Shown here: positions 20,621-32,099 of the stretch, in pieces
Numbering within the stretch: position 1 is the first letter of the stretch
Layout: each line of letters starts with the position of its first letter
DNA from: Fragilariopsis cylindrus CCMP1102
Lineage: Eukaryota > Bacillariophyta > Bacillariophyceae > Bacillariales > Bacillariaceae
Assembly: GCA_900095095.1 (NCBI GenBank)
Contig: FMBT01000301.1
Location: forward strand, 62,001-126,000
DNA length: 64,000 nucleotides
Direction of reading: 5' to 3'
Notes under the pieces: model-generated
Seen by the model: only the letters and a program-made list of their open reading frames with translations
What the model was told of the DNA's origin: nothing
Database searches by the model: none
Program-made: the position numbers and the translations under genes

Positions 20621-21290
20621 GCTGTTTTCTCCTTCTCCAATGTATTCTCTTCGTTTTTCGAAGGTAGTAGTACCTACCTACTTACAAGTGGTGGCAATGG
20701 GATTGGGATCTTGGAACGAAAATTGATAGATCCATATGCGCGCTGCCGGGTCCTGTAGCTCCTTTGGATCCGTTTCCTGGGATACATAACTCAACGATAT
20801 TCTTCTTGAAGTATTATTACATCCTTTTGCATCTTTGGTTTATTTGTTGGGTCCAAAAATTGATGTAGTTGGAGCAACTCATGTGCTTAGCCTACACCTT
20901 CCCTTTTATCATTTGTACATACTCATGAACCCCACTCTGCCCGCACGTGCTCACCGCACCTCCTTTCTCCTTTTGCTCTCACAATAGTTTGCTGAAAGTA
21001 TGGTAGGAGGTTTAATCACTGACACACGCACACTGCATTCTGTTGAGTGATAACTTTTTAATGGAACAATTTCATTTGGAAATAGGCATAACTAAAGCAT
21101 ACCACATGTTGCAGTTGAACGAAAAGTATTGCGTAGTAACCACATCCTCTTAAGCAATCTATGCGCTTTTAACAGTTTGCATAGAGATTTAGTCAAATCG
21201 GATCGTAAAATAATTACTAATTTTGGCAGTTAAAATATTCAAATTATATGTACTTAGAGGAACGGCGGCCCACACAAAGTTTTAGCCGAT
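20621..21290. other. Intergenic, no gene seen
   Basis: Mixed-composition DNA between the remnant and the 3' end of the plastid protein gene. No motif-bearing frame on either strand. Confidence 0.45.
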
Positions 21291-23543
21291 TTATTTAAAA
21301 GCATCGTCAATGTCCAAAAATACGAAGGTAGAAGATCTTTTCTTTGTTTCTACATGTCCTTGGCCAAAGGTTACTGGTTTGGATAAGGACTGCGATGGTA
21401 CGACGGTGTCTTTCCAAGATCCTTCTTCCTTTTCTACAACTTGTCGTATCGCTTCTTCCGTTTCCTTTGCTTCTGCAGCAGCAACAGCAGCTTGTCGTAT
21501 GGCATTTTCTTCTTCTTCATAGAGGCGTTTCAACTTAGCTTCTGATTTTGCAACACTTGCCTTTCTTTCACTTTCCTTTCTTGCCGCTTCTTCCAATTTG
21601 AGTTGTTCACGTTGCAACTTAGCTGCTGCTTCTGCAACTGTTGCTTCAAGTTCCTTTTCTTTCTGTGCAAGTTCTAATTCAAGATCACGTTTCAATTCAG
21701 CTGCAGTTTCTGCTGCTGCGGCTTTTCTTTCCATTTCTTGCCGTGCAGTGTCTTCTTCCGCAAGGCGCCTGGCTTCCAACTCGTCATTGATACGTGCTAT
21801 CTCCCTTTTTTTCGATTCTATCTCTTCCTTTTCTTGCATTAATCTGGCTTCAAATCTAACTTCTGCTTCAGCATTGATACGTTCTTTTAGCTTTTCTTTC
21901 ATGATACGAAGTTCATTTAATGACGCTTGTCGTTTGTTTTCCTCTTCTGTTTTTGCAGCAGCTTCTGTTTCAGCTATGATCCGTTCTTTCTCCATTATTT
22001 TAGCTTGCAGTAGTCGTCTTTCGACTTCTGCTTCTATTTTTGTTTCAATATCAACAGCACATTCAATATCAATATCATCGTCGTCTTCATTAATAGCACA
22101 TTCAATATCGATATTATAGACATCGATACCTTCGTCGTCGTTTTCTTTAATATCATTGTTATCATCGGTATCATCATCTATTTTTATTACTTCTTCTGCT
22201 TGTTCGACGGGTGGTAGTAACGTCTTCGTCATTTTTTTATTTCCACTATTCGTTGTTGCCGGTGGTAGTACAGCCATCATCTTCCTTGGTGCTACCTTAT
22301 TATTATTTGCATATGTGTTAATTCCTCCCCCCAATTGTGCCACAGTGTTACCAAATGTACTACCAGGACCGCCACCATAACCCGAAATTTCAAATGGATT
22401 ACTACTACTTGTACCACCAAGATTAGTATTCATCTGATGATTCATCTCACGAGTAGAGACCACATCCCATGGTTGGACGATCGAGGTAAATGGAAATTCC
22501 ATCGTCGAGCAATTTATGATGCGGACCACGCCGGTGGTATATCCTGGTGTTTCAATGATGGTATAAAATGGTCGTGTATTTCCTTCTTCACAATATACTT
22601 CCATCACTTGTTTTATATTATTCGGACCGGAAATTAATTCAATACGACAATTAATTGGCCGTCCTTCACTGGAGATAAAGACCTGAACAGAATTTACATT
22701 CGGTTCAAATCGTTCGGTAATTGTTGCTCCACCTTGGACCATTTTTTCGTTATTATTATTTCCTAGTGTTGATGTTGATGCAGCTATTGTCGCAATACGT
22801 TTCATTTTGTTTTTTGTTGCTATATCCATACTCTCTTTCCCACCTTCTAATACCGCTTGGATCGGAAATTCCATACTGGCAGTATTACGGATCGAGATGG
22901 AATTCGAACTTCCATTAGTACTATCGGGTGTTGAAAAGAATGAACGGAATGGCCGGGCCTTACCATCTTCACTATATAACGTCACCTTTTGAGGTGTATT
23001 CCCGGGTCCTTGCCACAATTCAATGTTCGCGTTCATCGGATTACCATCGGACTTCATATGAACTTGTACCATATTACTATTTTGTACAAAGGACCACGTC
23101 TTTTGTGATCCACCGTGTATCTCAGAATGTTTATTCCGTTCCCAAACCGATGGCAACGATTGTTGAAGTTCAGTTTCAATTTCAATTTCAGTAACAGGAG
23201 GTGCCGCGATATTAACAGTAGCCAACTTATTAGCATTCGTTTTAGTTTCAGTAGAGGGACGAGCCATGAGAGGAGGAGCAATTGTTGTTGTTGTTGTACT
23301 TGTTCTCGTCGTGACAGTATTAGTATCTTGGGATAAAGATGACGTCGTCTTAGAAACTGCGAAATGCTCAGTGTCGTCCGAAGGAAATGCTCGAAGTGAT
23401 GATGACGATGATGACGATGATATTCCTCGTCGTCCTCCCCCGATGAAAGGTGTGAATGCATCGCAATAATCATAAGTTATTGTTGTTGTTGTTGTTGTTG
23501 CCAACGCAAGGAAAAATACAATTCCTCGTCTATCGATAATCAT
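21291..23543 (-). CDS. Plastid-targeted protein with duplicated domain and long coiled coil
   Basis: 750 residues from ATG 23543; the frame is open 20 codons further up but without an ATG. The leader has a hydrophobic signal (RRGIVFFLALA) and then CDA-FTPF. This is the diatom bipartite plastid signal with Phe at +1, followed by a Ser/Arg-rich transit stretch. Two related domains lie at about 138-236 and 266-354. Both contain VQV..xSxGxPxNxxIEL..GPxN, a (Y)xEdGxxRPF block, and end in a xIxNxxxMEFPx(x)(x)V motif. I recognise this domain from conserved algal proteins of unknown function. An Asn/Gly linker and an acidic Asp-rich stretch follow. Residues about 493-715 form a charged Glu/Lys/Arg/Ala coiled coil. 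Probably a structural or scaffold protein of the plastid stroma or thylakoid; the role is not known. Confidence 0.85.
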   Translation of the reverse strand: MIIDRRGIVFFLALATTTTTTITYDYCDAFTPFIGGGRRGISSSSSSSSLRAFPSDDTEHFAVSKTTSSLSQDTNTVTTRTSTTTTTIAPPLMARPSTETKTNANKLATVNIAAPPVTEIEIETELQQSLPSVWERNKHSEIHGGSQKTWSFVQNSNMVQVHMKSDGNPMNANIELWQGPGNTPQKVTLYSEDGKARPFRSFFSTPDSTNGSSNSISIRNTASMEFPIQAVLEGGKESMDIATKNKMKRIATIAASTSTLGNNNNEKMVQGGATITERFEPNVNSVQVFISSEGRPINCRIELISGPNNIKQVMEVYCEEGNTRPFYTIIETPGYTTGVVRIINCSTMEFPFTSIVQPWDVVSTREMNHQMNTNLGGTSSSNPFEISGYGGGPGSTFGNTVAQLGGGINTYANNNKVAPRKMMAVLPPATTNSGNKKMTKTLLPPVEQAEEVIKIDDDTDDNNDIKENDDEGIDVYNIDIECAINEDDDDIDIECAVDIETKIEAEVERRLLQAKIMEKERIIAETEAAAKTEEENKRQASLNELRIMKEKLKERINAEAEVRFEARLMQEKEEIESKKREIARINDELEARRLAEEDTARQEMERKAAAAETAAELKRDLELELAQKEKELEATVAEAAAKLQREQLKLEEAARKESERKASVAKSEAKLKRLYEEEENAIRQAAVAAAEAKETEEAIRQVVEKEEGSWKDTVVPSQSLSKPVTFGQGHVETKKRSSTFVFLDIDDAFK

Positions 23544-24582
23544 GATAATACAAGCTGCTTCTATTACGGTACAAGTATGGATAGGGGTATCTATGCTGTA
23601 CACCTACACTACTTTTTAACTTTTCTTCAGAGATGACGTTCTAGTTGTCAGGCTTAGCTTGGACGAGTGCAAGTTGTAGTACAGTATTTGTTTGATGAAC
23701 TTTTTTTCGATGCTGTGCTTTTGTATTTTGTTGTTGTTGTCACAGTGAGCGTGTTAGGTAATCTGGAAAAAACTCCGTGATATAGTAGTGGAGATAGGTA
23801 AGATAGATGGATGATTGATGATGCACCGTTTTATGTGTCTGTTGCGATACTAGCTACAGTAGAGTTGTTGTGAGTTGACGAGTATGTATTCACGGTTTGT
23901 TTTTGTGTTTTTTGTTGTGTACTGTGTTTTTGTGTATAAAAAATGAGGTATGTAAAGCGATCGCTGTTATTTCCCGCGGAAACTTGTTTATTAGCGAGCG
24001 TTAGTTCGATCTTCGATTTCTTTTTATCATTATTATTTAAGAGAAAATAAATAAATATTGATGAAAGAAAGAAAAAGATATTCATAGCCTCCAAAAAGAG
24101 GCTATGAATATCTTTTTATGTAATTCAAATTTTCCCATTTGCTTTGAAATGAATTCGCTAACTTTAATGTATCGATTAAAGTACACTAGATGGTGATGAT
24201 GAACCAGTTGCTGCTGCTATTACTGGCAAGAACGACGACGACGACACACGAGGTGATAGGTATATTCGAAACAGTTAGAGACACTTTACGAATGTAAGAG
24301 CCAGAATGAGAATAATACTGCTGCAGCTTGGCAACAATAAGCGTCGATAGCTCGACAAATGAGTATCTGAAGCAGCAAGTAGAGAAATGTTGGAGAATCA
24401 TTAGAAACATATTAATGGGGGAATTAAACAGCGTGCGACGGAGCATTCAAGAGTGAAATGTTACATGATTCTCCTAATCTGCACCACTAACTACCCTCAC
24501 AAACTTGAATCATATTCAAATAGTTTCACTTCTAAGAATCTTTGACCAATTACTATTAATAAAATTCGAATTTTGGACACAA
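23544..24582. other. Intergenic with one perfect hairpin
   Basis: Upstream DNA of the plastid protein, rich in GTTGTTG/TTTGTTTTTGT. The hairpin at 24072-24117 is listed separately. No gene was found. Confidence 0.5.
24072..24117. other. Perfect 20-bp inverted repeat (hairpin)
   Basis: AAAAAGATATTCATAGCCTC at 24072-24091 is perfectly complementary to GAGGCTATGAATATCTTTTT at 24098-24117, with a CAAAAA loop. Both strands end the hairpin in a T run. It could be a transcription terminator-like hairpin, a small-RNA precursor or a recent foldback; there is no gene immediately beside it. Confidence 0.9.
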
Positions 24583-24946
24583 CTAGCAGACCCTATAAGA
24601 ACAATCTAAATGGATAAGATTCTCCAAATCTGGATCATCATTGTCTAGAGGTTGATGTTGCATTTTTCTGATTGCATCCTTTGGTCTAGGGTCAATTCGA
24701 AAATCATCTTTGTACATAGCAAGCTTGGCGTTGAGAAGAGACCAGGGTCTTGTACCAACAATCTATAAATTTCTTTTAATGCTTTATATGCTTAACTAAC
24801 AATTTCCTGTAGTTGTTGTAATCATTTTGATATTACTGTACATGTGCTCCCCACATTGTGTCTTTGATCATATTTGAAGTCATGCCGTATCGTCGAATCT
24901 GTTGTCGGTTATTGTTCTCAACAATTTGTAGCTCTGCAATGCCATG
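24583..24946 (-). pseudogene. Unidentified coding remnant, two open blocks
   Basis: The minus strand has an open block at 24946-24836 (HGIAELQIVENNNRQQIRRY, then GMTSNMIKDTMWGAHVQ). A second block runs at 24762-24583 (IVGTRPWSLLNAKLAMYKDD, then FRIDPRPKDAIRKMQ and DDPDLENLIHLD). The second is preceded by TTTATAG, a possible splice acceptor, and the first ends near a GTACAG that could be a donor. The composition is normal protein rather than low complexity, unlike shadow frames nearby. No ATG-initiated full gene is visible, so this is either the 3' end of a small gene with unseen upstream exons or a decayed gene. Family not recognised. Confidence 0.4.
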
Positions 24947-27419
24947 CTACTATTATTTGTTATCTTCCTCGTGTTCCCAATTACACGTAAGAATATTAGT
25001 AGAAACTGAAAGATCTCTATTTCAATTGCGACAATGGATTTGAAACATGATTTGTACTATCGTTTGGTTTTACGGCTCGTGTTTGTTTTAGATTTTGCAC
25101 AATTTTGTATATATCATTTTTTCAATTGTTATTGTTATTGTTTGAACTTTCAATTAATTATTGCTATTACTTATTTGTAATCTGGTACCATTCCTAATGT
25201 ATGACAGATTCGATTTTTCGATTCGATTCGATTCGAGGAATCTTCGTTCCTGTATTGTTCAATGCTTGTTCCGCATTTCAGGGGGTTTACTGTTGTACTT
25301 CATTCAACATTTTTTTTGCATTCGACCCATGGGATTGTGTCCTGTTGCTGCTTGTTTCCTCCCGTTGGATTGATGTTGACTATTCCGGGGGCGGCGGCAG
25401 TATCATTGTTCCTTATCTAATCGACCGACGATCAATCGATGGTATTTCTTTCTACTACCGTATGCGGCTGATAGATGGACACATACACACACTTCCTTTG
25501 CGGCCAAATCTAGCATGGACCGCAATCTCGTAATCAAGGACTGTAATCCGAAGTGCCGTCTCTTTGGCACATACTGTACAAGGCCCATATTGTTTTGTCG
25601 TCCTAATCATCTTGTTTGATTATCCGCATCGTTTCTATATCTATTCGTTTCCTGCACAATAATGCGATCGACTGGAAGGTTCCTTGTTTCTTTCCGTAGG
25701 ATCTGATTGATGCTTTCGATATTTCTCTACCAGTACCATTTCACCAACACGTCTCCTGTGCTGTATCTTGTTTTCCTGTCTACTCGGATCTGTTTTGTGG
25801 TTATGTTCGTTTTGTCTTCTTCTTGAACGTTGTACTACTCTAGTAGTAGATAGAAATAATGTAAATAGAAATAATCAATTTAATCGCGTTTAAGTCATTG
25901 TACAAATTATTGACTCTCCGAACCATTACTTCGAGAAATTTAGCACGTATATCGCCACCATCACATATTAATTGGTACATATTTCAATAAAAAACAAAGA
26001 ATCGAATCCACGACAATCGAAGTTGGATCGGATCGGGCTGAACAGAAAAAAAACGATTTCCAAAAGCAAGATCGATCATCGACGACGCTTCCGACGGACG
26101 GGAGGTCCATACTATTCGCATTATTTGTATTGTTCTTCCTGCTAGAACTATTGTCGGCATTATATTATACTCCAAGGAAGATGATTCGATTCGTGAGTGT
26201 TGCTTTTTTTTATTGTTGTTCGAGTTTTCGGCGGCATAACACTGATTTCTCTGTTGTGTGGTGAATGAAGAGTTCCTATTCCATCGCAACTAACTCGTCG
26301 AGCTCAGTCATAATCCAGGACCTTCGTACCGTACCGACCATCCTGGTACTGGTATCCTCCTCCTTGTCAAGTTCGATCAAGCTCTCGTCTTTTTATGTGT
26401 GGACGAATTTTTTTTGTTTTGGCCCGTCTGTGCAAAGTTATATATTGCAAAAAAGTCTTCCTTCGTCAAACGAGTGATGATTACTATACTAGTAATACTC
26501 GTATCGTTTTGTTCTTGTGGAAGGAATTGTTCGCTTCGTCCCTTCCTCGTCTTTGTATTTGTTATGGTTGTATTATTTTGATCAGAAGATTGAAGCAAGT
26601 AGTTGTTGCCGTCGCGAATTTACTCGTAAGCCTGGTAGAATCTTACTGTATGGAATTGTGTTGCTCAAGAGATGACGATGATGATGATGACACACTTGCA
26701 CTTGTGTCAGGATGTGTTATACTGCAAGGGCAAGTCGACGAAATGCCTTCTGAATGAATGAATCGTCTCGAAGGAAGAAGTAGGAGGCAGATACACCCAA
26801 TACAAGAAAGGGGTTCCTACACATTTCACATAACCTGACTTTTGAACCCGTTGAGATCGAAGAGTGATACTACGATCGCAATCGAGTTCTATTATTAGCC
26901 ATTTCTTGTTTTGTACAACAAATAAATGTATGTATGAATACAACAACAATCGCTAGCTGCCATCTACAGTATGCATGTTCTACGCAGTAGCGAGAATGAA
27001 GGAATGAAGGAATGAAGGAATAATCTTTTGAAACGAAAAGTCTGTCCTCGTTCTTATTCTTTTCAAAATAAAATACAATACATAATCCTCCCCCCGCCAG
27101 TAAGCAAGAGAAGAAATATACTATACGTTCATATGTTTGTAAGGTACGTACAATAATTAGATATGTATCGACACACACTCCTTCGAAAATAATATATTGT
27201 AAATTATTATCAGCTATTTGTGCAACAACATCTTCAGACAATGAAAGAACATCCAGCAATTCAGAATACCATGTATATGAAACATGATGGATCTAATAGA
27301 GATAATATGCTGAAATAACACGATGATAATAACAAAGAAGCAACCACCACAAAAAAAGAGGATGAGACGTTATTGTCGAGCAATAATAAACCTTGGAGGA
27401 AGAGGAAGATGCGTAACAT

Positions 27420-27435
27420 CAACATTAACATCAAT

Positions 27436-27470
<35 letters not shown>

Positions 27471-27500
27471 TAACAATAACAATAACAATAACAATAAAAA
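27420..27500. repeat. AACAGC/AACAAT compound microsatellite
   Basis: Runs of AACATC, AACAGC and then AACAAT units follow one another. The minus-strand translation is a poly-Leu shadow frame. Confidence 0.9.
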
Positions 27501-27860
27501 TAACAAAAGAAGGTGACAATGATGGAGGATGGTATACATCGTGGAGAGATGGAACGGTAATTAATTGATGCTGGCTATTAATTCGTTGCGTAGTCCTAAA
27601 ACTGCAGTAACTTAGTTAAAACGAGATCATCGAAAACTACTGGTGGACCTACCTATCACTATATCAACTAATAGGGCGACGGCGAGACGCGAGAACAAGC
27701 TAGCTACCCCATTACTCCTTCCGTCAACGTCAACGTTAACGTCAACAGCAGTCCCTCCACTACCTATCCGAATACAGCGATAATCCATATACGAGGAGAA
27801 TGATTGATTGACTTCAGTGATGGCAATAATAAAGTGCAACGAAGAGGAGGAACACGTTGA

Positions 27861-27904
27861 GAACAGAACAGAACAGAACAGAACAGAACAGAACAGAACA
27901 GAAC
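27861..27904. repeat. GAACA pentanucleotide array
   Basis: Eight tandem GAACA units followed by a partial one. No gene association. Confidence 0.95.
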
Positions 27905-27940
27905 GACGATATAGAACAAACGATATTCGCACTGGTCCAA

Positions 27941-28005
27941 TCGAATCGAATCGAATCGAATCGAATCGAATTGAATTGAATTGAATTGAATTGAATTGAA
28001 TTGAA
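27941..28005. repeat. TCGAA x6 switching to TTGAA x7
   Basis: Six perfect TCGAA units (27941-27970) pass directly into seven perfect TTGAA units (27971-28005). The only difference is C to T at a CpG. Confidence 0.95.
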
Positions 28006-29248
28006 TCGGCAAACTATCATTGCGAAAACTACAAGTTGCTAGTCGAGGACATACTTCAAAAATGCAAAAACAGTCATCAAACCGCTCGTCACGTCATGCT
28101 GTCAGTACGAATTCAATAAGTTAAAATGCGTATAATCTATCGCCTATTTGACTGACTCTATAGTACAATTGTATTCTAGTATTAGCTTGTAAAATGAAAC
28201 GAAGCTTGAAAGAAGGAGGGGAAAATTGAAACTGGCTTCGAAGAAAGGTATGCTATGTTTGTTGCTGATCCGATGTGCATGCGGAAGTTAACAATAAAAT
28301 GCAGATTAGATGTAAACTAAATCACGTTAAATGAAATACAGTCCTGCAACTAGGATACTAGGATAATATGGCTATAAATACAAGTATAGTGGAAGAAATG
28401 TTTCTATTTTTAATTCTTCTTTATTTGTTTTTTATTTGATTTTTATTTCTATCATTTTTTTATATGAATGTATTTATTGTACAATAAGTATTAATTCTTT
28501 AAAAGATCTCTTGGAGGAGTCGTCTCGATCGATATGGAGATGCTCTACTCTTATTTATTAACATGCATTATTAGGAATGAAGGAATGTATGATTATACCA
28601 CCAGGTAAAATATAATAAATATACATAAACGATTGTTGTACCATTGTATTTGTTGGAAATATATCTCTTTTTCATCGTTGTTTTTAAATCTTCTGTTGTT
28701 AAAATACCAGTTTTCCTCTAGTTGTCCGTCGGGTGTATTACTATTATCACTATCATTAAATTAAAAAAAAGCATGTAGTATTATGTTTTGTTTCAGCCAC
28801 GTATGGCCTAGTGTATGTATCATAGATTCCGGGTCGGTTTGTGGGTCACTGTCAAAGGGGTGGGTTGATTTCTACCTTTATGCCACCATTTTTCAATTGA
28901 CTATCCATCACCTTTCAGACAGCTGTGTCAACCAGATGCGTACATCCGTTCACAGGTTCCTGTCCTACTTACTCCTAATTAGAATCATGTACAAACGGGA
29001 CGAACCCTTTTTACACTAATCAAACAAACATATATACATACAATACCTTTTTAAAACCAATAATAATGACAATAATAATCCCCCAACCAACGACCAAAAT
29101 AAACCGTATTATATAATCAACATAAACCAAAAACTAATAGTAAGTAGAATATATCCCATGCAAATTTGAAATAAGCACGTCATCATCAACATAATATTTA
29201 AATAACCATCCGAGAAATCATAATCCCTTCGATTCGAATCGATTCGAT

Positions 29249-30814
29249 TTACCACAATCTGTCGGCTTTTCTAATAGCAGATTCCTTTCGAAGTTGCCAA
29301 TAGACTGGACATTTTTTACTTGTTCGAAGACAATGTCCATCTTGACCACACGAGGAACAAGTTTTTTTACCATCAATAACACCACCCGTTAGATTAATAG
29401 GAGCATTACCATTATTACCAGTACCAGTATTATTATTATTTGTGACAGAAGTAATGATACAATCAAAACAAAATTGATGACCGAATTGATCAGTCACTGC
29501 AACATCACGTTGCTGCATACCCTTCGAACACTCGGAGCAGCATTGAGGAGGTGGAGCAGGGATGGCGGCGATAGTGGCGACTGCTGCTGGTGCTGGTGCT
29601 GGTGGAGCTTTCTTCGGTGCTGCTGTTGCCTTCTTCTTGTTCTTCTGTGCCGCATCGAATTTTGCCTTCAATCGTAATCGGATCTCTGTTCGTTGTTCTT
29701 CTCTTGCTGCTTTTGTTGTTGTTTTCTTTGCCTTCGTTGCTGTTGTCAACTTCGTCTTGGTAGTTTGCTTCTTACGACGAGGAGGAGTGACGGTAGTGGC
29801 AGTGGCACGACGTTTCTTGGTAGTAGCAACTTTCTTCGCTTTCGAGATCTTGTGTTGTCGACGAAGTTTGGACCATTTCGAATTGACATCTCCACTTATG
29901 GCATTACAATGATGATTGCTGCCGGACGTCCATTCCTGACATTGTGAGGATGGAATATCACAGACAAAACAAAAACAATTCTTGCAACATTCCTTGTTGC
30001 TATCTGAGCCATGACGGCTACTGTTATCAAATTTACATACCACACAATCTGCACGGGCATGAGCATAATCTGCTAATGCATTATCACCTTTCGATCCAAC
30101 AATTTGAACCTCGTCATCATCATCGTCCGACGACGATACAATTGCTCTTGATGTTGTTGGCATAGAAGCAGCAGATGCTGTTTTCATTGTTGGGAGTGGT
30201 ACCACTGCATCGTCATCATCATCATCACAATCCAAACAAATAACTTCGTTATTCGCGTTGCTCTTGTTGTTGTTGAGAAGATTCCATCTTTCAGAAGCGG
30301 ATGGTTTTCGATCCTCTTCTTCAACAACGTCGTCATCGTCGAAGTCGACGGAAACATCATCATGGCTGCTGTTGTTGACCTTTCTCTTCTTTGATAAAGA
30401 CTCGGTGAAAGGAGATGGTGCTGATGAAGATGAAGATAATTCCAAAAATAATGAGGATGGTGGAAAGATCAATTGTGTTGCCGTGACAATAGGAAGAGCG
30501 GAGGATGATCGTGGAGCCGAAGGAGCATCGTCGTTATTGGATCTCTTTCGCTTTTCAGCAGTAGGACGGATTGGACCAGAAGTAGAAGTGGCAACCAAAA
30601 AAGCAGCCACAATATCCGTAAGCGGAAAGACACAGTTCATTCTTGTGACGATACATGGATCTACACCATCAAAGATGATAGTAGTAGTAGTCTTCTTGTG
30701 AATCTTGGCACGCTTCTTCGTAGGCGGCAACGAATCGAATTCGTGTTCGCCACCAGCAGTTTCAACAACAACGTCGTCGAGATCACGAGATCGCTTCAAG
30801 TTAGGATTAAACAT
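29249..30814 (-). CDS. Cys-rich, basic/acidic low-complexity protein, probably nuclear
   Basis: 521 residues from ATG 30814; upstream codons are open but lack ATG. Basic patches LPPTKKRAKIHKK and AEKRKR suggest nuclear import. A conserved cysteine block lies at about 245-318: HARADCVVCKF ... CCKNCFCFVCDIPSSQCQEW ... HHCNA ... W..LRRQHK. It matches a CxNCxCxVCDxPxxxCxxW...HCxA pattern known from plant and algal proteins of poorly defined function. A Lys/Arg/Thr-rich region follows. At about 423-451 there is a second zinc-binding-like block (CCSECSKG ... FGHQFCFDC). Near the end is CSSCGQDGHCLRTSKKCP (about 485-503), resembling a zinc knuckle. The whole suggests a chromatin- or nucleic-acid-associated protein. 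Confidence 0.75.
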   Translation of the reverse strand: MFNPNLKRSRDLDDVVVETAGGEHEFDSLPPTKKRAKIHKKTTTTIIFDGVDPCIVTRMNCVFPLTDIVAAFLVATSTSGPIRPTAEKRKRSNNDDAPSAPRSSSALPIVTATQLIFPPSSLFLELSSSSSAPSPFTESLSKKRKVNNSSHDDVSVDFDDDDVVEEEDRKPSASERWNLLNNNKSNANNEVICLDCDDDDDDAVVPLPTMKTASAASMPTTSRAIVSSSDDDDDEVQIVGSKGDNALADYAHARADCVVCKFDNSSRHGSDSNKECCKNCFCFVCDIPSSQCQEWTSGSNHHCNAISGDVNSKWSKLRRQHKISKAKKVATTKKRRATATTVTPPRRKKQTTKTKLTTATKAKKTTTKAAREEQRTEIRLRLKAKFDAAQKNKKKATAAPKKAPPAPAPAAVATIAAIPAPPPQCCSECSKGMQQRDVAVTDQFGHQFCFDCIITSVTNNNNTGTGNNGNAPINLTGGVIDGKKTCSSCGQDGHCLRTSKKCPVYWQLRKESAIRKADRLW

Positions 30815-32099
30815 CTTGAAAGGTGGAAGGCGTAGTACAGTTAGTTGCAATGCAATTAAGAATAGAAAAGAAAACTTGTTGGAAGTTTAAAGTATTATAG
30901 GCTGGAAAGTCGTTGTATTTAGCTTTTGCAAATACAATGAATATGATTTATGAATAAATTAGTGGAGGGTGTTTCATGTTGTGGAAAATATCGTCTTTAC
31001 GTAACGACGCAAAGCAAAGCAAAGCAAAGCAAAGCAAATGCACAACAACACAACAACACAACGCCGCCCTGCACCCGACTAAAATAGGAAAACCAACATC
31101 CCTACAACCAACACTTCAGGTTTTTTGATGTTACCAAAAACGGAAAATCTATGCCGTTTCTTGTTTGTCAGTTCAGCATTCATCGCCTGTTAGTTCAGGC
31201 AAGAACGTGTATGTATAAGGATTGATTTCGCTCATGGTGGTAAGCAAAATAAATATATAATACGGTACTACCGGTAATAAAAATATTTTCCACGGTGAGA
31301 AAATATAGAACTGCTACCGGTAAAATCACACACAAGCAATAGAAAAAGAACATCTCCTCTTTTGAAGTTTTCAGTCGCAAAAGTGCAAGTCCACGTTTTC
31401 TACAACGATATTTTACGTGGATTTCATTCGATTTGATTCATTCGATTAAAAAGGAATGTCTGTCGCTCGCTCTTCTATACTGTTGTTGTTGGTCACTGCA
31501 GCATACAGTAGTTGCTCAAGCAAGAAGAGCAATATAAGGAGGTGGCTTTACTTTATATTCCATCCATCTTCACCTACCTACACATATAATAGTTAGCAGG
31601 TTATAATGTATCCAGCTAGCGCTCATTCATCAAGCAAGAATAGCAGGAACTAATATGTGACAATTATTTGTTGTACTGAAAAAGTTTGCACTTTTTCTTC
31701 TACCTGTAACTTTCTGCATACTACATAGTTAGTGCATGCTGGTTTCACCTATTCCTCCTTTTGACCACACCACACAATAATCTTAACAAACAACAACAGC
31801 AACAGCAACAGCAACCATAACCATAACTCTGCTACTATACTGTTGTGTAAGAATTTTCTGCATCTTTAAAGGTTGTCCAGCAATAGTATTTATATCAGTT
31901 TATCACTGACTGGTAGATCCACTCTCTCCCTGATGCATATACATGCAGGTTATATTCCTTATGTTAATATTGGGGTAGTAGTCTGGCATGCCTACTTGGA
32001 CTCATTGTTAGTATATATTGAAAAGAGTGTAAATTATGAATTATTTTGATCCTTACTTGTACCAGTCTTTCGCTGAATTTGATAATTTCTTCAGTCAAT
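30815..32099. other. Intergenic, no gene seen
   Basis: Upstream of the Cys-rich gene. Contains an AAAGC pentamer array (31011-31037) and an AACAGC run (about 31797-31818). GTACTACCGGTAATAAAA and CTACCGGTAAAATC at about 31266 and 31313 form a loose repeat. No gene. Confidence 0.45.
31011..31037. repeat. AAAGC pentanucleotide array
   Basis: Five tandem AAAGC units plus a partial one. Confidence 0.9.

Larger units (their letters stand above)
24947..29248. other. Long interval without a convincing gene
   Basis: 4.3 kb of AT-rich DNA with several pentamer and hexamer arrays (listed separately). An open block at about 27175-27280 (minus: WYSELLDVLSLSEDVVAQIA, then DNNLQYIIFEG) looks protein-like but lacks an ATG and any known motif. 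The frame at 26395-26757 (plus) also lacks support. Nothing else was recognised. Confidence 0.4.

Noticed and set aside
26395-26757. ATG frame of 120 residues (plus)
   Set aside because: Includes a GAT microsatellite, no domain or conserved-looking block.
26870-27259. Minus frame of 129 codons
   Set aside because: No ATG start. Only the first 30 residues look protein-like; the rest runs through poly-T/AT DNA. Mentioned only in the interval note.
27266-27540. Direct repeats resembling a CRISPR-like array
   Set aside because: Units are 6-base microsatellites without spacers; the host is eukaryotic.
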